Shown here: in pieces, positions 35,501 to 45,865 of the stretch
Layout of the letters: each line of letters starts with the position of its first letter
How positions within the stretch are numbered: position 1 is the first letter of the stretch
NCBI GenBank assembly: GCA_025506515.1
Contig: CM046453.1
Coordinates: 6,045,410-6,109,409, forward strand
Source of the DNA: Flaveria trinervia
Taxonomy: Eukaryota; Streptophyta; Magnoliopsida; Asterales; Asteraceae
Direction: 5' to 3'
DNA: 64,000 nt
Position numbers and translations under genes: made by a program
The notes under the pieces: model-generated
Seen by the model: the letters and a program-made list of their open reading frames with translations, nothing else
The model's database searches: none
What the model was told of the DNA's origin: nothing

Positions 35501-38343
35501 ACGTAATAATCATATACATGATTATGAATGAACATATTACAAAGTGTTTATGAACATAAACAATTATAAAATATAAATGTTGGCGGATTAAAAATTGCAA
35601 AAGATATAAAGATTAGGTAGATTAATTAAACTTAAAAAAGTTATAAAATATATAAATATTTAATGAACAAACAAACCTAAACGAACATACAAGAATGAAT
35701 GTAAACGAACCTCAAAGAACACCCCGAATGTTCACGAACACAAATGAACGAACCTGACCTCTGTTCATGTTCGTTCATTTAACTAAACAAACAAAATTTC
35801 TTGTTGTGTTTGTTCATTTATGTAATGAACGAACGTATCACCGAAAGGTTCACGAATTGTTCGCTGAACGTTTGGTTCGTTATAGCCCATTGGAAGAACT
35901 AACATGTCATTTAGTGCTAGGTAATGATGAAACCAAATAAAACTAACTTATGAATGCATATCCATCATAGTTATGGCAAGTAGTAACACATGAATCCTAA
36001 TACAATCAATATCATCTAATACTAATGCCCAACTATATCTTATTTTTAAAACCCATACTCTTAATACCTCCAACAAATCATCTTTCACCATTCCTATTCC
36101 CATTCGCTTATTCTCTGACACTCAATTCAAAGTTTCAAACACACCCTAAGGACTATTTGGTGATTCTTGTGTAACACTCACACAAACATAACCATGCTTT
36201 TTAAGACTTGTAAATAATCTAATTTTTCAAAATACCTTGATATTAGTTTTGCATTTTCGATGATTAGATATTTGGAGTGGATAATAAATAATGTCTTCAA
36301 GGAGAAGTTGGGATTGACATGTATCTGGAATAAGATTAGGGTGGAGATGTTGAGATAGTTTGGACATGTGAAGTGGAGTCGGTTGATAGGTTTAGTAAGA
36401 ACCGTAGAAACTCTCTTAGTGGATGGGAGGAGGAAGAGGCAGACCCAAACTGACACGCGATGAGTGGATTAGGCTGGATTTGTTAGACTTGCACATCTTT
36501 GAGGACAGGTCAGGGATAGGACTTCTTGTAGACGTTAGATTAATGTTATAGCGCATCGATTTTTTCTAAGGAAGCATACAGGTTCTACATTTTGTTGCCC
36601 TTAGCCTAGCTTTGCCTTAGTGTATAGAGTTTTTAAGGAAGCATAGCGCTTCTTTTGGTGATCATGCTACCTTCTTCTTGACTCTTTGCTATTTGTATTT
36701 GTTGCTGATATAGTTATATTCACCACTTTATGTTAGCGGTAATGTTTGAATAAACAAAATTTCCAAATGACAGCATAACCATCTATTACTTTGCGAAAGA
36801 AGAACCCGATTGCAAGTTTGTTCCAGTACACCCTGAAGTATTTGTACCAGTCAAATTCCCCTTCCAAAAAGGAACCGGTCAAAGATTTCAGCAGCCATCA
36901 GGAACGGGGATTGACTTGGGATTCTTTGACTTTGACTCGCTTTCAAAACCATCATCAGGTGAAGATGTGTATCCACTTGTGATATGTGCAGAAACAACAG
37001 TGCCTTCAATTACAAATGATCAACATCTTTATGGCCCATTACCAAATACTGTTTCTACCCCTCATAAGCAGATTACACAAGCTGTTTTGGAGAAAAATAA
37101 CGGGTACCCTTTCAAAGTGAGAGTTATGAGGCAGATATTATGGATTGATGGTGTTCGTTATGAACTACGTGACATTTATGGAATTGGACAATCTGAGGAA
37201 AGTTTTGATGATACGGGTTCTGGTAAAGAATGTGTTATTTGCATGACTGACCCTAAAGATACTGCTGTACTTCCATGTCGGCATATGGTAAGTTCTTGTT
37301 GCATGCATATAAAATATTAACTCAAGACTACTTTAAAGCGAGAGTTAGGTTAGCCTTTAGATGTTCTAATTAGACGTGGCAATTTCTATCCATTTACTTA
37401 CGAATAGGGTGATCCAGGCTATGTTAAAAAAAGTATGCTAAAAAGGTTAATTGGGTCGAAACTCGAAAGTTGCCAAAAGTGAGAAATCTCAATGTGTAAA
37501 ACCTTCTAATCTAGATCATCTATCCAAAAGTTAGATTATGTTTAAAGTTATAATTTTTCTAGTCATGTTTGACACCCTAGTAATAGTCCCCCCCCCGACG
37601 TCTTAGAAATTACTTGTATTGACATGTTACCCAACGCTCTCTTTTTTACCTATTTGGCCCGTTCGAAAATAGACATAACCCAAATTGACCCATTTATAAG
37701 TACACGGGTCAAAAATGTATACATAGCTTATTACAAAATGTGGGTGTGGATATCATCCGTTTAATCATATACAGCTTCAAGTACATGAGTATGTTATACA
37801 TATTTTAATGATATATGGTTTCAAACAAATGCCCATATGTTGATTTGTGACTAGAACACATGGACAATGCATGACATTAACTGATTAATAAAATAACATG
37901 ACATGTGATGCATGATGCATATAAAATATGCTTATTTATCCCAAAATACCCAACTAGAACCCATACAGCTTATTCGCGATACAGTATACACATCCAAAGA
38001 ACGCCGCAGCCCAGAATTTCATGACCATCAATTTTGTGACTTAAAGTTAATCCAGAAAAGTGAAGAGGGGTGATGATTATTAATAAAATGTGGATTTTAA
38101 TAGTTTAAACATTATAGATGCATTAATGATGTCACATACTTAAATTACTTGAATCATTTATTATCTATTCTCTGATTGATTCTTTTTATGATCTTATTCT
38201 ATTTTATCTTATTCTTTTTCATGATTCAGTGTCTATGCAGTGAGTGTGCAAAAGCATTGAGACTTCAATCAAACAAGTGCCCAATTTGTCGTCAACCGAT
38301 TGAAGAGCTGATGGAGATCAAAATCAATACAAATGACCGGTGA
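23518..38343 (+). CDS. LUL/LOG2-type RING E3 ubiquitin ligase
   Basis: Three exons (23518-23897, 36774-37287 and 38230-38343) code for 335 residues. The N-terminus MGVSSSSNRRR has Gly2 and Ser6, a plausible N-myristoylation signal as in LOG2. A His/Pro/Asn/Tyr-rich stretch follows, then the conserved domain of the LUL family (called DAR2), with SITIYYFAKEEPDCKF and FQQPSGTGIDLGFFDFDSL. The C-terminal C3HC4 RING has C280, C283, C295, H297, C301, C304, C315 and C318. Arabidopsis LOG2 ubiquitinates with GDU1 in amino-acid export; which LUL paralogue this is cannot be decided by eye. Intron 1 (23898-36773, about 12.9 kb) is swollen by nested transposons, but both splice sites are consensus and the frame is exact across it, so the gene is probably still expressed. 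Intron 2 spans 37288-38229. Confidence 0.88.
25598..26088. mobile_element. hAT-type MITE inserted in a Copia LTR
   Basis: 491 bp with imperfect terminal inverted repeats: left caatgtcttaaaaatcg, right end complementary to cagtgttgtaaaagtcg. A perfect 8-bp target duplication (gttgttag) flanks it, the size used by hAT transposases. The interior is built from gattaatcg-like units in both orientations. There is no coding capacity. It sits six bases inside the left LTR of the old Copia element, so it is younger than that insertion. Confidence 0.82.
25641..25750 (+). repeat. 10-bp tandem array (ttaatcggga/ttaataggga)
   Basis: Ten to eleven consecutive 10-bp units with exact phase, alternating between ttaatcggga and ttaataggga (some with cagga). 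The real period may be 20 bp. It lies in the left part of the hAT-type MITE. Confidence 0.85.
26091..26433 (-). repeat. left (3') LTR of the old Copia element
   Basis: 343 bp, tgttag...cccaaca. A polypurine-like tract precedes it on the minus strand (AAGTAGGAGATTG, about 26,434-26,446). The first six bases are also present at 25592-25597 because of the MITE target duplication. Confidence 0.85.
26700..28091 (-). pseudogene. decayed gag-protease region of the old Copia element
   Basis: Minus-strand frames from an ATG at 28091 (MAESGKLQIEKFNGNDF) through 27,747-27,076 to about 26,750. Visible parts are a UBN2-type capsid region, a zinc knuckle CWNCKQVGQFRNQC in which the usual His is Gln, an aspartic protease motif VMDSGASFHAT, and a downstream DEQGHEVKFGNKQWKDVKGN segment. 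Stops interrupt it, for instance a TAG a few codons into gag and a TAG between LIYVG and LDEQGH. Frameshifts also lie between 28,000 and 27,750. It is non-functional. Confidence 0.8.
28155..28464 (+). repeat. 5' LTR of the young Copia element
   Basis: 310 bp, starting tgttggaccaatc and ending tacttca. I count two differences from the 3' LTR: atcttaaaagg against atctttaaagg, and ttctgtc against ttctatc. A tataaatag box at about 28,336 is the likely promoter. Confidence 0.92.
28467..28478 (+). other. primer-binding site of the young Copia element
   Basis: tggtatcagagc, the standard plant Copia match to the 3' end of initiator methionine tRNA, three bases after the 5' LTR. Confidence 0.9.
28516..32849 (+). 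pseudogene. gag-pol polyprotein of the young Copia element, one frameshift
   Basis: Two overlapping frames: 28516-30252 and 30153-32849. The first holds the gag capsid domain, an RGRGRGR-rich linker, the zinc knuckle CFRCDAFGHFSADC, the protease motif WYLDTGATNHMTG, and the start of integrase (LWHARLGHVNF). The second continues with integrase (ADLCGPMTP, TDRGGEFTSKEF, and the ERRNRT region), reverse transcriptase (YVDDLIVTG) and RNase H, ending in ADILTKALPK. A single base seems to be missing near 30,125-30,130 in the integrase zinc-finger region, where the C-x2-C pair CKAC reads in the second frame. The RNase H motif reads FSDSILLADPDD, where SDSDWAGD is usual. The copy is therefore probably not autonomous, although otherwise very well preserved. 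Confidence 0.9.
32884..33193 (+). repeat. 3' LTR of the young Copia element
   Basis: 310 bp, direct repeat of 28155-28464 with two mismatches. It is preceded by the polypurine tract at about 32,873-32,879. Confidence 0.92.
33198..33850 (-). other. 5' leader of the old Copia element
   Basis: Between the primer-binding site of the old element and the point where the young element was inserted. No gene is visible in it. Confidence 0.6.
33851..33862 (-). other. primer-binding site of the old Copia element
   Basis: The minus strand reads TGGTATTAGAGC, one mismatch from the usual TGGTATCAGAGC (initiator Met tRNA), directly next to its 5' LTR. Confidence 0.8.
33865..34205 (-). repeat. right (5') LTR of the old Copia element
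   Basis: 341 bp, ending cccaaca and followed by the target duplication catgt. It matches 26091-26433 with roughly 5% differences, mostly C/T and A/G. Confidence 0.87.
34290..34800 (-). pseudogene. third, strongly decayed Copia fragment
   Basis: On the minus strand, at about 34,690-34,730, a frame reads RIVDFGVTNVF, resembling the Copia protease motif WIVDSGATNH. Further on, at about 34,440-34,490, it reads YFIMFVDDYSQAIWVF, which fits the integrase core ITFVDDYSR..WV. The order is right for Copia, but most of the sequence between is lost and stops and shifts are frequent. No LTRs were found. Confidence 0.5.
34935..35742. repeat. large inverted repeat (two ~249-bp arms, 311-bp spacer)
   Basis: The left arm 34935-35183 is nearly the exact reverse complement of 35495-35742. 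For example, tgtgttcgtgaacattcggg pairs with cccgaatgttcacgaacaca, and attacgtcaagtg with cacttgacgtaat. The spacer and flanks carry further gttcgttcat/atgaacgaac units, so this is a foldback or MITE-type element. No target duplication was found. Confidence 0.8.
36300..36560 (+). pseudogene. 3' end of an RTE-type LINE reverse transcriptase
   Basis: The plus frame reads EMLR*FGHVKWSR..VRTVETLLVDGRRKR, the typical C-terminal tail of plant RTE-clade non-LTR elements (RWFGHV..R, then VE, then GRRxRGRPK). It is followed by a frame-shifted run that once encoded LDLLDLHI..DRTSWRR. Several stops show it is dead. It ends about 200 bp before the acceptor of LUL exon 2; the transcribed tail may extend to about 36,720. 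Confidence 0.6.
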
Positions 38344-39260
38344 TACTATATCCTTTTCTTCTTACTAAATCTGAACAATCATGATACATAAGTATATTCT
38401 TTTCTTCCTATCCAATCTTGTGAATTGTGATGTAGTTAAAATCAAATATGTATGTATGCATTGTATGTATGTAGCAAGGTGCTCACTTTTTCTTTGGGTT
38501 ATTTAACCATGGTTTCTTTTTCTTTGATGATGAACACCATGAGCCACAAAGTGAAGTGAACAACTCAACAGTTGTAAAGCCGATGAGCCGTAGCGTGCAT
38601 GGCTCGGGTCTTTTTTGACGGTGAAAAGGCTGGTCTGGTATCTTGTGTTTGTTGTCATATTTACCACTTTAAAGTTTAAACCACCACCCTTTTCATCTGC
38701 AAACTTGGAATGTAAGAATTGCTTTATCCCTTATTTACCCATTTTGTCTTTTTCATTTTGCCTACCTTTTGGTTATGTGTCCATCCTTGTCTCAAGTTTG
38801 GTTAAAGTTCATGAAGGAAACAGGTGTAGTAACGGAGGCTTTCGCTTTCCGCTTTTAAACTTTACACCCCAAAGTCTTTATGTTAATATTTTGACCCCCT
38901 AATTTACATTTCAAAAGGGGTTAAATTGAATATTTAGAGAACCACAAGGGGCTGATAGTGAATCCCTTTGGTCCTCATGTCTAATGTAGCATGACATCTC
39001 ACTTTTCATTCACACATGGTTCTATAAGTATTTTTTGCCACTAACCAATGGCTAGAACCTGGGCTATGAGGCTTTATGTCAGATGTGGTATTAGGTCTTA
39101 GTTTTTATGTGGGTCGGGTTGAGTCAGGTTGCTCGTTAATCATTCGGCCTGGTTTGTAATTTATGTGTTGAAATACGATTACAAAAACTAAGTTATTACA
39201 ATAAAGATATGATTTTTTCACAATAAAACAATTTAGGAGCGTGTAACAACCAACTCTCGA
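38344..39260. other. 3' flank of the LUL gene
   Basis: Begins with the LUL 3' UTR; no second gene is recognised. The 95-residue frame at 38,615-38,902 has no family feature and is probably chance. Confidence 0.4.
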
Positions 39261-39263
39261 CTT

Positions 39264-39450
39264 GTTCAACCAGTTTGACCCCTTTTCCTTTAATTATATA
39301 TTTTTCTTGTTTTCCGTCAGTGATAAAACATACCCTAATCAACCCATTTACTTGATCAGCCAGTTTGACCCGTCTTTTCCTTTAATCGTTCATTTTTCTT
39401 GTTTTGACTCGTTAGTGATAAACCATAACCTAATCAACCCATTCACCTGA
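39264..39450 (+). repeat. two tandem ~90-bp units
   Basis: The cagtttgacc...taatcaaccca segment starting at 39271 is repeated at 39361, with a period of 90 bp and about 85% identity. Both copies contain tttaat, tttttcttgtttt and gtgataaa blocks. Confidence 0.75.
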
Positions 39451-39727
39451 AACTCACATCTAACAGAAAATCTAAAAGTTGTTAGGCTCAAATTAGCATG
39501 AACCTATAAAGTGTAGGATTAGGATAAGATGATATTATTTTATAAACAGAAGTATTAAAAAAAGAGTATGAAGGGAGAATATTTGTCATGGAAGTTAGCA
39601 CTGGTAGAGACAAAGGATGAGAGCATCTGCAGAGCTTTTTACAGAAGTGTGAGGACACCATAAAATACAAAATTGGTGCAGTAATAATATTGACTTTCTT
39701 GTATCTTTCTGAGCTTTGTTAAATCTT

Positions 39728-39770
39728 ATACTTATTATTATTATTATTATCATTATTATTATTATTATTC
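39728..39770. repeat. ATT trinucleotide microsatellite
   Basis: About 13 attatt-type units, interrupted once by atcatt. Confidence 0.85.
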
Positions 39771-39910
39771 TATAGATAGGGGACCATGTCACTTATTGTG
39801 GACCTGTCTCATTCTTGCCTCATACATTTCTAGGTTAACACTTCTTACTTCACATAAAAAGTTCTCTTTTCATAACTTCAATTATTTTTCCCCGCAAACA
39901 AACAAATTCA

Positions 39911-40081
39911 ATGAAGTTACGCATAACGACGTGTAAAAGGTGTGGTGCTGAGTTCTGTCGTGCATGTTCCATTACCCGAGGAAGAAGAGGGTTACGTTTC
40001 TTTCCCAGAAAACTCGAGGGATCATCTTATGTGACTTGTATGCAACGTGTAAGGTGTTTTTACCGTAATTGGTTCACTTGA
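39911..40081 (+). CDS. small Cys-rich open frame, uncertain
   Basis: 56 codons from ATG to TGA. The translation starts MKLRITTCKRCGAEFCRAC, so it has two C-x2-C pairs like half of a zinc-binding module, then a basic stretch (ITRGRRGLRFFPRKL) and two more Cys. It is too short to assign to a family. It may be a fragment of a larger gene or a chance frame in the AT-rich flank of the LUL gene. I do not recognise a function. Confidence 0.15.
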   Translation: MKLRITTCKRCGAEFCRACSITRGRRGLRFFPRKLEGSSYVTCMQRVRCFYRNWFT

Positions 40082-42480
40082 TTAGTGAATAAAACTACAA
40101 GAGCTAAAAACAAAAGACTATCTGTCTAAAGGGGTCCAGTAAATTTTATAACATTATTAACATCAACGATTTTACTTAATAGCTTAATTTTGTATTTAAA
40201 TAACCTAATTTCGTCATTTAAATCATTGCACCATATTCCGCTATTGTTATGTGTATATAAACTTTAAATCTTTTAACTTGGTCTTTACTATGAGATACAT
40301 CACATATGAAATACTAACATTTTATTAGGATCTTTCGATCTGATTCTATATCATAATTCTGATGTTATAAAGGTAGACGATCCTTAATAGAAACTCGGTC
40401 TTTAGAGCTAACCTTGATAAATCCTTCTAAACTCTTACTACAAATTCTTCTCTTCAACACTTGGTAAAATAACATGAGATATTGTTTTCAAATGTGTGAA
40501 TTTTTTGTAAGTGTTCATTATGGGATTCTTAAGAAGTTAATGAGGATATGTCACTTTTTATATTGCTATGACACAAAATTGTATGTGTTACATATAATAA
40601 ATTATTTTCTGAATTTGTGTTGGTGAGAGGCTAAAAGTTGCATATGATGGTTATGAGAGTTCCAAAGTGTGACAGACATTTGAAGGATAATGTTTTGAGG
40701 CTTTCAAATAAATGTATTAACAAATAGCCAAATAGCAATCACCATCCCCACACCATGTGATGCACATGTGACACCTTTCAACATAAATGGCAATTGCTCT
40801 AGTTACATTTACCCATCATACTCACTTATGAAATGTTATCATCATTTTGCCTTTTTACAAATTAATATCATAAATCAAGAAACACACTGATTTTGAGTGT
40901 GCTTAAAGACTCTCCATACAATCATTTCTTTGGTTTTTTATGATACCATAATTTAAAATGGAAAGTATATTGTGATAAAACTTATGTTATATATGGTTTT
41001 CAAGTTTTATTATTGTTGTGAAAGTTATCCACAATGATGCAAGTTTAAAGGTGCCTTGAGTGACAAGCGAACAAACCGTTAGTCTCATCGTGAGGTTGCG
41101 GTTTTTCCCAACCAAAGTCTAGCGTAAAGACGAGTATATAAGGGTTCTAGAGTACTTGATAGAAACATTTGAGTTGAAGAGGAGTGTTTACTCGTGATAT
41201 GATTTGAATCATTTCATGCTCTTCGTCGCGTTATCTCAAGGTGTGATAGTACTGTGTTTTCCCCTGCATCGCCGCATTTTAGAACACGTTTAATGATAAG
41301 GGTGCTTGTATAGCGCCACAATGTTAATAAGGATGATTCTATAGCCTCGTTTGATCAAGTTTTTTTTCCTTGTCATGCTAGACTAGAAGACTTTGCATTA
41401 GTTTTCACAAGTGTGTTCTTTTTATATCGTTTATGAATAATGAGTGTTGATAAATCTTATCTTTTTCTTTTTTTAAGGCCAGTAGTAAAACTTACGCTTT
41501 AAAAGTTGTCACATGACAAGCATAAGGCACATCGTATGCTTTTCGTCATTTGATATTTTCAAATTTCAAAAACAATAGACAAGACTTATATATACCGAAT
41601 CGACAATATACAAACAAAAGGAGACATGAAGAGAGCAAAGAGATTAATGAGAATTCAATTCATAATTTCATATTCATGCCCTTCTCAGTTGAAAAACCAA
41701 CTTGACTAATTATATATAGCCATACAAGAAAATAACCAAATACTAACTATTGACCCAATATATCAGCGGTTGGTAATAACTCAAAGAAAACTAAGTCACT
41801 GCTAGCCCTACTAACTAAACAAAAATTCAACAAAAATTGATCGTGAAAATTGACGAAAAACGGCGAAAATCCGAGTTTTCTGAGCTGGCCCATCTTGCCT
41901 CGAGTAGGTCCGATCTGGGCCGCCTAGCTTCGAGTTTGACCAGGGTTGACCGATTCTGAGTTATAGGACCGAATAGAAGAAAGTCGCTTCACTAAATGAC
42001 CGAGTTCCGAGTACTCTCTGAATACTCGGTCGAGTTAGCCAAGTTTTACAACACTGACACTACTACCATCGTTTATGTTTTTTTTACTTGAGTTATTCCA
42101 AATTTTGTTAATCCTTTTCGTGTTTATTAGTCAACTTCTTTGATCAGTTGTTTAGTTTCCCTCTTTTCATTGGATACTTATTTCTTGCTTTGATTCTGCC
42201 AAGGGAAATATCTAGCAAAGATAATGGGATATCGGATATTTTAGGACTTATAAATATACTTGATATAGGAAATATATAAGGAAAGTATATCTAGAATTGG
42301 ATTTTATGCATTGCTTTTGTTAGTTAGTATTACCTCATGATGAAAAGTTATTAAGATTGTAAAAGTTGATCACTTCTAATGTAGAGCTTTTTTACTAAGC
42401 AACTTTAGTCGTCTTCGTATAGAACGTTGAATAGTATCAGGCTCTCGTTGAAGTTATTGATTATATACTTATATTAATTT
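40082..42480. other. gene-poor region
   Basis: No gene seen. At 42,044-42,056, ttttacaacactg matches the right terminus of the hAT-type MITE at 26,088. The stretch before it (about 41,840-42,056) is GC-richer with ccgag/gactcg-type units, so it may be the right part of a related element; no left end was found. Confidence 0.4.
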
Positions 42481-42484
42481 TAGT

Positions 42485-42893
42485 AAACCCGTGTAATACA
42501 TGAGTTGTATAAATAAAATGATTAAATATAATAAAAACTTATTATTTATAAAGTAGTATTATAAAATAATATTTGATTGAACATTCCTCATTACAAATAG
42601 GATGACAATTATATTTTCAAACAAATGTTTTTTAAATGTTATTTTTAAAAATTTCTAATTATAATTATTTTTTGTTTATAAAAGTTTTATCTATAAAAAT
42701 ACCAATTTTAAATTATTTTTATTTTTAATAAAGTTTGATGTTTTACAAAAAAAATTATTTTGATAAAAATTTGCATATTTAGAAATACGATTAATATATT
42801 ATTTCTTTCTTAGTTTATTAAAAATATATTTAATTTAAAAATAAATTAAATAATATTATTAGTAATTAATGTGAGTATTACACGTGTTAAATA
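42485..42893. repeat. AT-rich dispersed repeat, copy A
   Basis: Starts with aacccgtgtaatacatgag and closes with gagtattacacgtgtt, an inverted pair. The ~400 bp between is shared with 45,870-46,270. Confidence 0.65.
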
Positions 42894-42960
42894 AATAAAA
42901 TAATTAATAATTAATAATAAAAATTTATGAATTATAAAACCATGTTTGAAGATAAAATAT

Positions 42961-44355
42961 GATTATAATTGCATATGAATAGCTATTTCAAGTAAATAAA
43001 TAATAGATATGTTATAGATAGATGGATATATAGATAAATCAATAGTCAAGAAACCCATTTATTAAACGGATTATAGTTAGTAATAAATTACAGTACGATA
43101 TTTTATATAACATATGGATAAAATTATATATACGTACTTCTTTAAGAGATAAAACAATTGTACTATTTTTAACTCTCTTATCTAAATAGTTTTATTTTTT
43201 AATATTTGTTTTAATATTTTCATATAAAAATTTATTGTTTATAAAAATCTTATTTATTAAAAACTCAAGTTTTTAATTATTCTGGTTGTTTTAATAAAAC
43301 TGCTTTTAGAAAATTCCATATTTTATAATTATTTTAAAAAAGGAAGGATTTAAAATTTTTGTTTCAACAGGTTCAATGTTTTAAAAGATATGAATTTTAA
43401 TTTTCTTAATAAAATTTATTTTCAAAAACATAGTTTAATTTTAAAAAATGTAGATGAGAGAGAAAAATATATCAATCGACCAAATTAATTTTTATGAAGA
43501 GAGATAATTTTTGAGTGTTTAAATTATTTTAATACTCTTTTGAGTGAAAATAAATTGAGAATTTTTAGAAGAATGACAAATGTTCAAAATATAGTTTAAG
43601 AAAATAACAAGTGCCAAAAGAAAACTTCTTTTATTTATATCTATAGATAAACTATAATTGCATATGAATAGGTATCTTAGTAAAATAAACAATAGATAGG
43701 TTATAGATAGATAGATATATAAATAAATAGATAGTCTGGAAACTCGTTTATTAAACGGATTATATTAGTAATAAACACGAAAAGTTACAGTATGATATTT
43801 TAATATAAGATATGCATAAAATTATATATACGTACTTGTTCAAAAGATAAAAGCAATTATATACTATTTTTAACTCTCTTATCTAAATAGTTTTATTTTT
43901 TAATATTTATTTTAAGATTATCTTATAAAAAATTATTGTTTATAAAAATCTTGTTTATTAAAAACTCAAGTTTTTAATTATTCTGGTTGTTTTAATAAAA
44001 CTGCTTTTAGAAAATTCCATTTTTTTATAATTATTTTAAAAAATGAGTTATTTAAAATATTTTATTTCAAAAGGTTCAATGTTTTAGAAAAAAATATGAA
44101 TTTTAATTTTCTTAATAAAATTATTTTTTAAAACATAGTTTGATTTTAAAAAATATAGATGAGAGAGAAAAATATATCAATTAACCAAATTAATTTTTAT
44201 GAAAAGAGATAAATTATTTTAGTGTTTAAATTATTTTAATACCCTTTTGGAGGGAAAATAAATTGAGGATGTTTAGAAGAATGAAAAGTGTCAAAAATAT
44301 GGTTTTTAAAAAGATGACAAACGGCAAAAAAATTATTTTTTTATTAATATCTATA
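42961..44355 (+). repeat. two ~700-bp tandem direct repeats
   Basis: Copy 1 is about 42,961-43,659 and copy 2 about 43,660-44,355. For example, tataattgcatatgaata lies at 42,964 and 43,663, and aaaactcaag at 43,260 and 43,961, giving a period of 699-701 bp. Both contain tttattaaacggattata, ttctggttgttttaataaaa and gatgagagagaaaaatatatcaa. Each copy ends in tatctatagat. Substitutions and small indels are scattered. No coding capacity. Confidence 0.85.
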
Positions 44356-45860
44356 GACTATAGATTATTATTAGTCATAATTTATTTGAATAAACTTAAC
44401 TATTTCTATAATTACAAAGTAAACTTTTTTTTTCCTTAAATAGTGTATATAAAATATTTATTTACCATAATAGGTGTTTAAGTAACTGTTTTTTCAATAT
44501 AATGTTATTAATTAAATTTATTTCATTTTAAAATAGTATTATTTAAAAATAGTCAAGTACAAAGGTTAATAAAATTATAAAACCATTTGGTTCATATGTT
44601 GTATTTAACAACATAAAGTTTTTCTGGAACATTTTGGTTTATTTTAATTCACTCATAATTAATTTTAAATCGAATTTTTATATAGAAAAGTTGACTTTTT
44701 TTCACTAAAATTTTGTTATGATTTCACATAAAAATAGACACATTTGTTTTTTTATTCTTTTTAAAAATATATATTTTTTAAAACTGTTTTTAAGTAGCTT
44801 AAACGATATAATAAAAAAACAAAAAATGTATTCTTTAAAAATATTTTATAAATATCATGACGAAACAAAAAAAAGTTAATGGCTTATTTTTATTTTATTT
44901 TACGAATTGTAAAGGTAGTCCTCAATTACCAATGTCATGTATGTTACTAATATACTTCCAACAACAATTAAGGGAGAAACGAGTCACGCCGTCTCATGAG
45001 CCACTTGAGACCGACTTGCTAAAAACTCTAATTAAGCTTAGCTTAAGCAAGTTCGAACTCATTTTACGACTCATTTAATAAATGGTTTTGAGCCCGAGCT
45101 TCATATGTCAAGTTCGAGCTGGCTCACAAGACGAAACTAACGTTGTATGCATATGATGTTTATTTTTATCTTGTATATACTTATATAAATGATTATTACT
45201 ATATATAAATCAATGTTTAAAACAATTATCTAATATATCTTTATTTTAAAAAAATTACATAAACCATTTAGTTTCATAAAAAATTTCTATATAAGAACAA
45301 GTATTCTATAAATAAATGTTAAAAAAATACTGATGAAAAAATATTAAAAATCACAAAGATAGTCCAAACTTTTGTGTAATCATTGCATGTTTGGTTCCTA
45401 ACACCAATTCAAGTTTTATGTTGTATTATCTCGAGTTATAAGTAGACATAAATTAAAATTATCAATATTAGATTATGATGGTAAATTACAAACAGAACAT
45501 TAAATTTTGTATACAGAGAAGTTTTCAAGTGTTTATAAATGTTCTCATAGTCAATGTAATTTGATTATTACCTAAAGTTCTTATTTATAAGTTAATTTCA
45601 TTTCAGATTATATATTATTTATACTTACAAGCATTGATAAAAAACTATTAATATTAGATATAAATGACTTTAAAAAATTAAACATAAAAATCAATTGGAC
45701 AAAGTATTAACAATAATATTATGACCTAAGAATCTTTTCAATTAAAAACAATTTTTAATGATTGAACCAGTGTATTACACGGGACTTTATATACATACAT
45801 ACATATGTGTGTGTGTATATGTATATATATATATATATAGATTTATGCATATATATATAT
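44356..45860. other. gene-poor, very AT-rich
   Basis: No gene seen. 45,799-45,860 is a (TG)n/(TA)n microsatellite. Confidence 0.5.
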
Positions 45861-45865
45861 ACACA

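Larger units (their letters stand above)
23898..36773 (+). other. giant first intron of the LUL-type gene
   Basis: The donor follows GATGGGAG at 23897 and the acceptor is at 36771-36773 (cag). Joining gives the family sequence FDGSITIYYFAKEE. About 10 kb of the 12.9 kb is identifiable transposon or inverted-repeat sequence (listed separately). 23,898-25,586 is unique AT-rich intron sequence with no recognisable gene. Confidence 0.85.
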
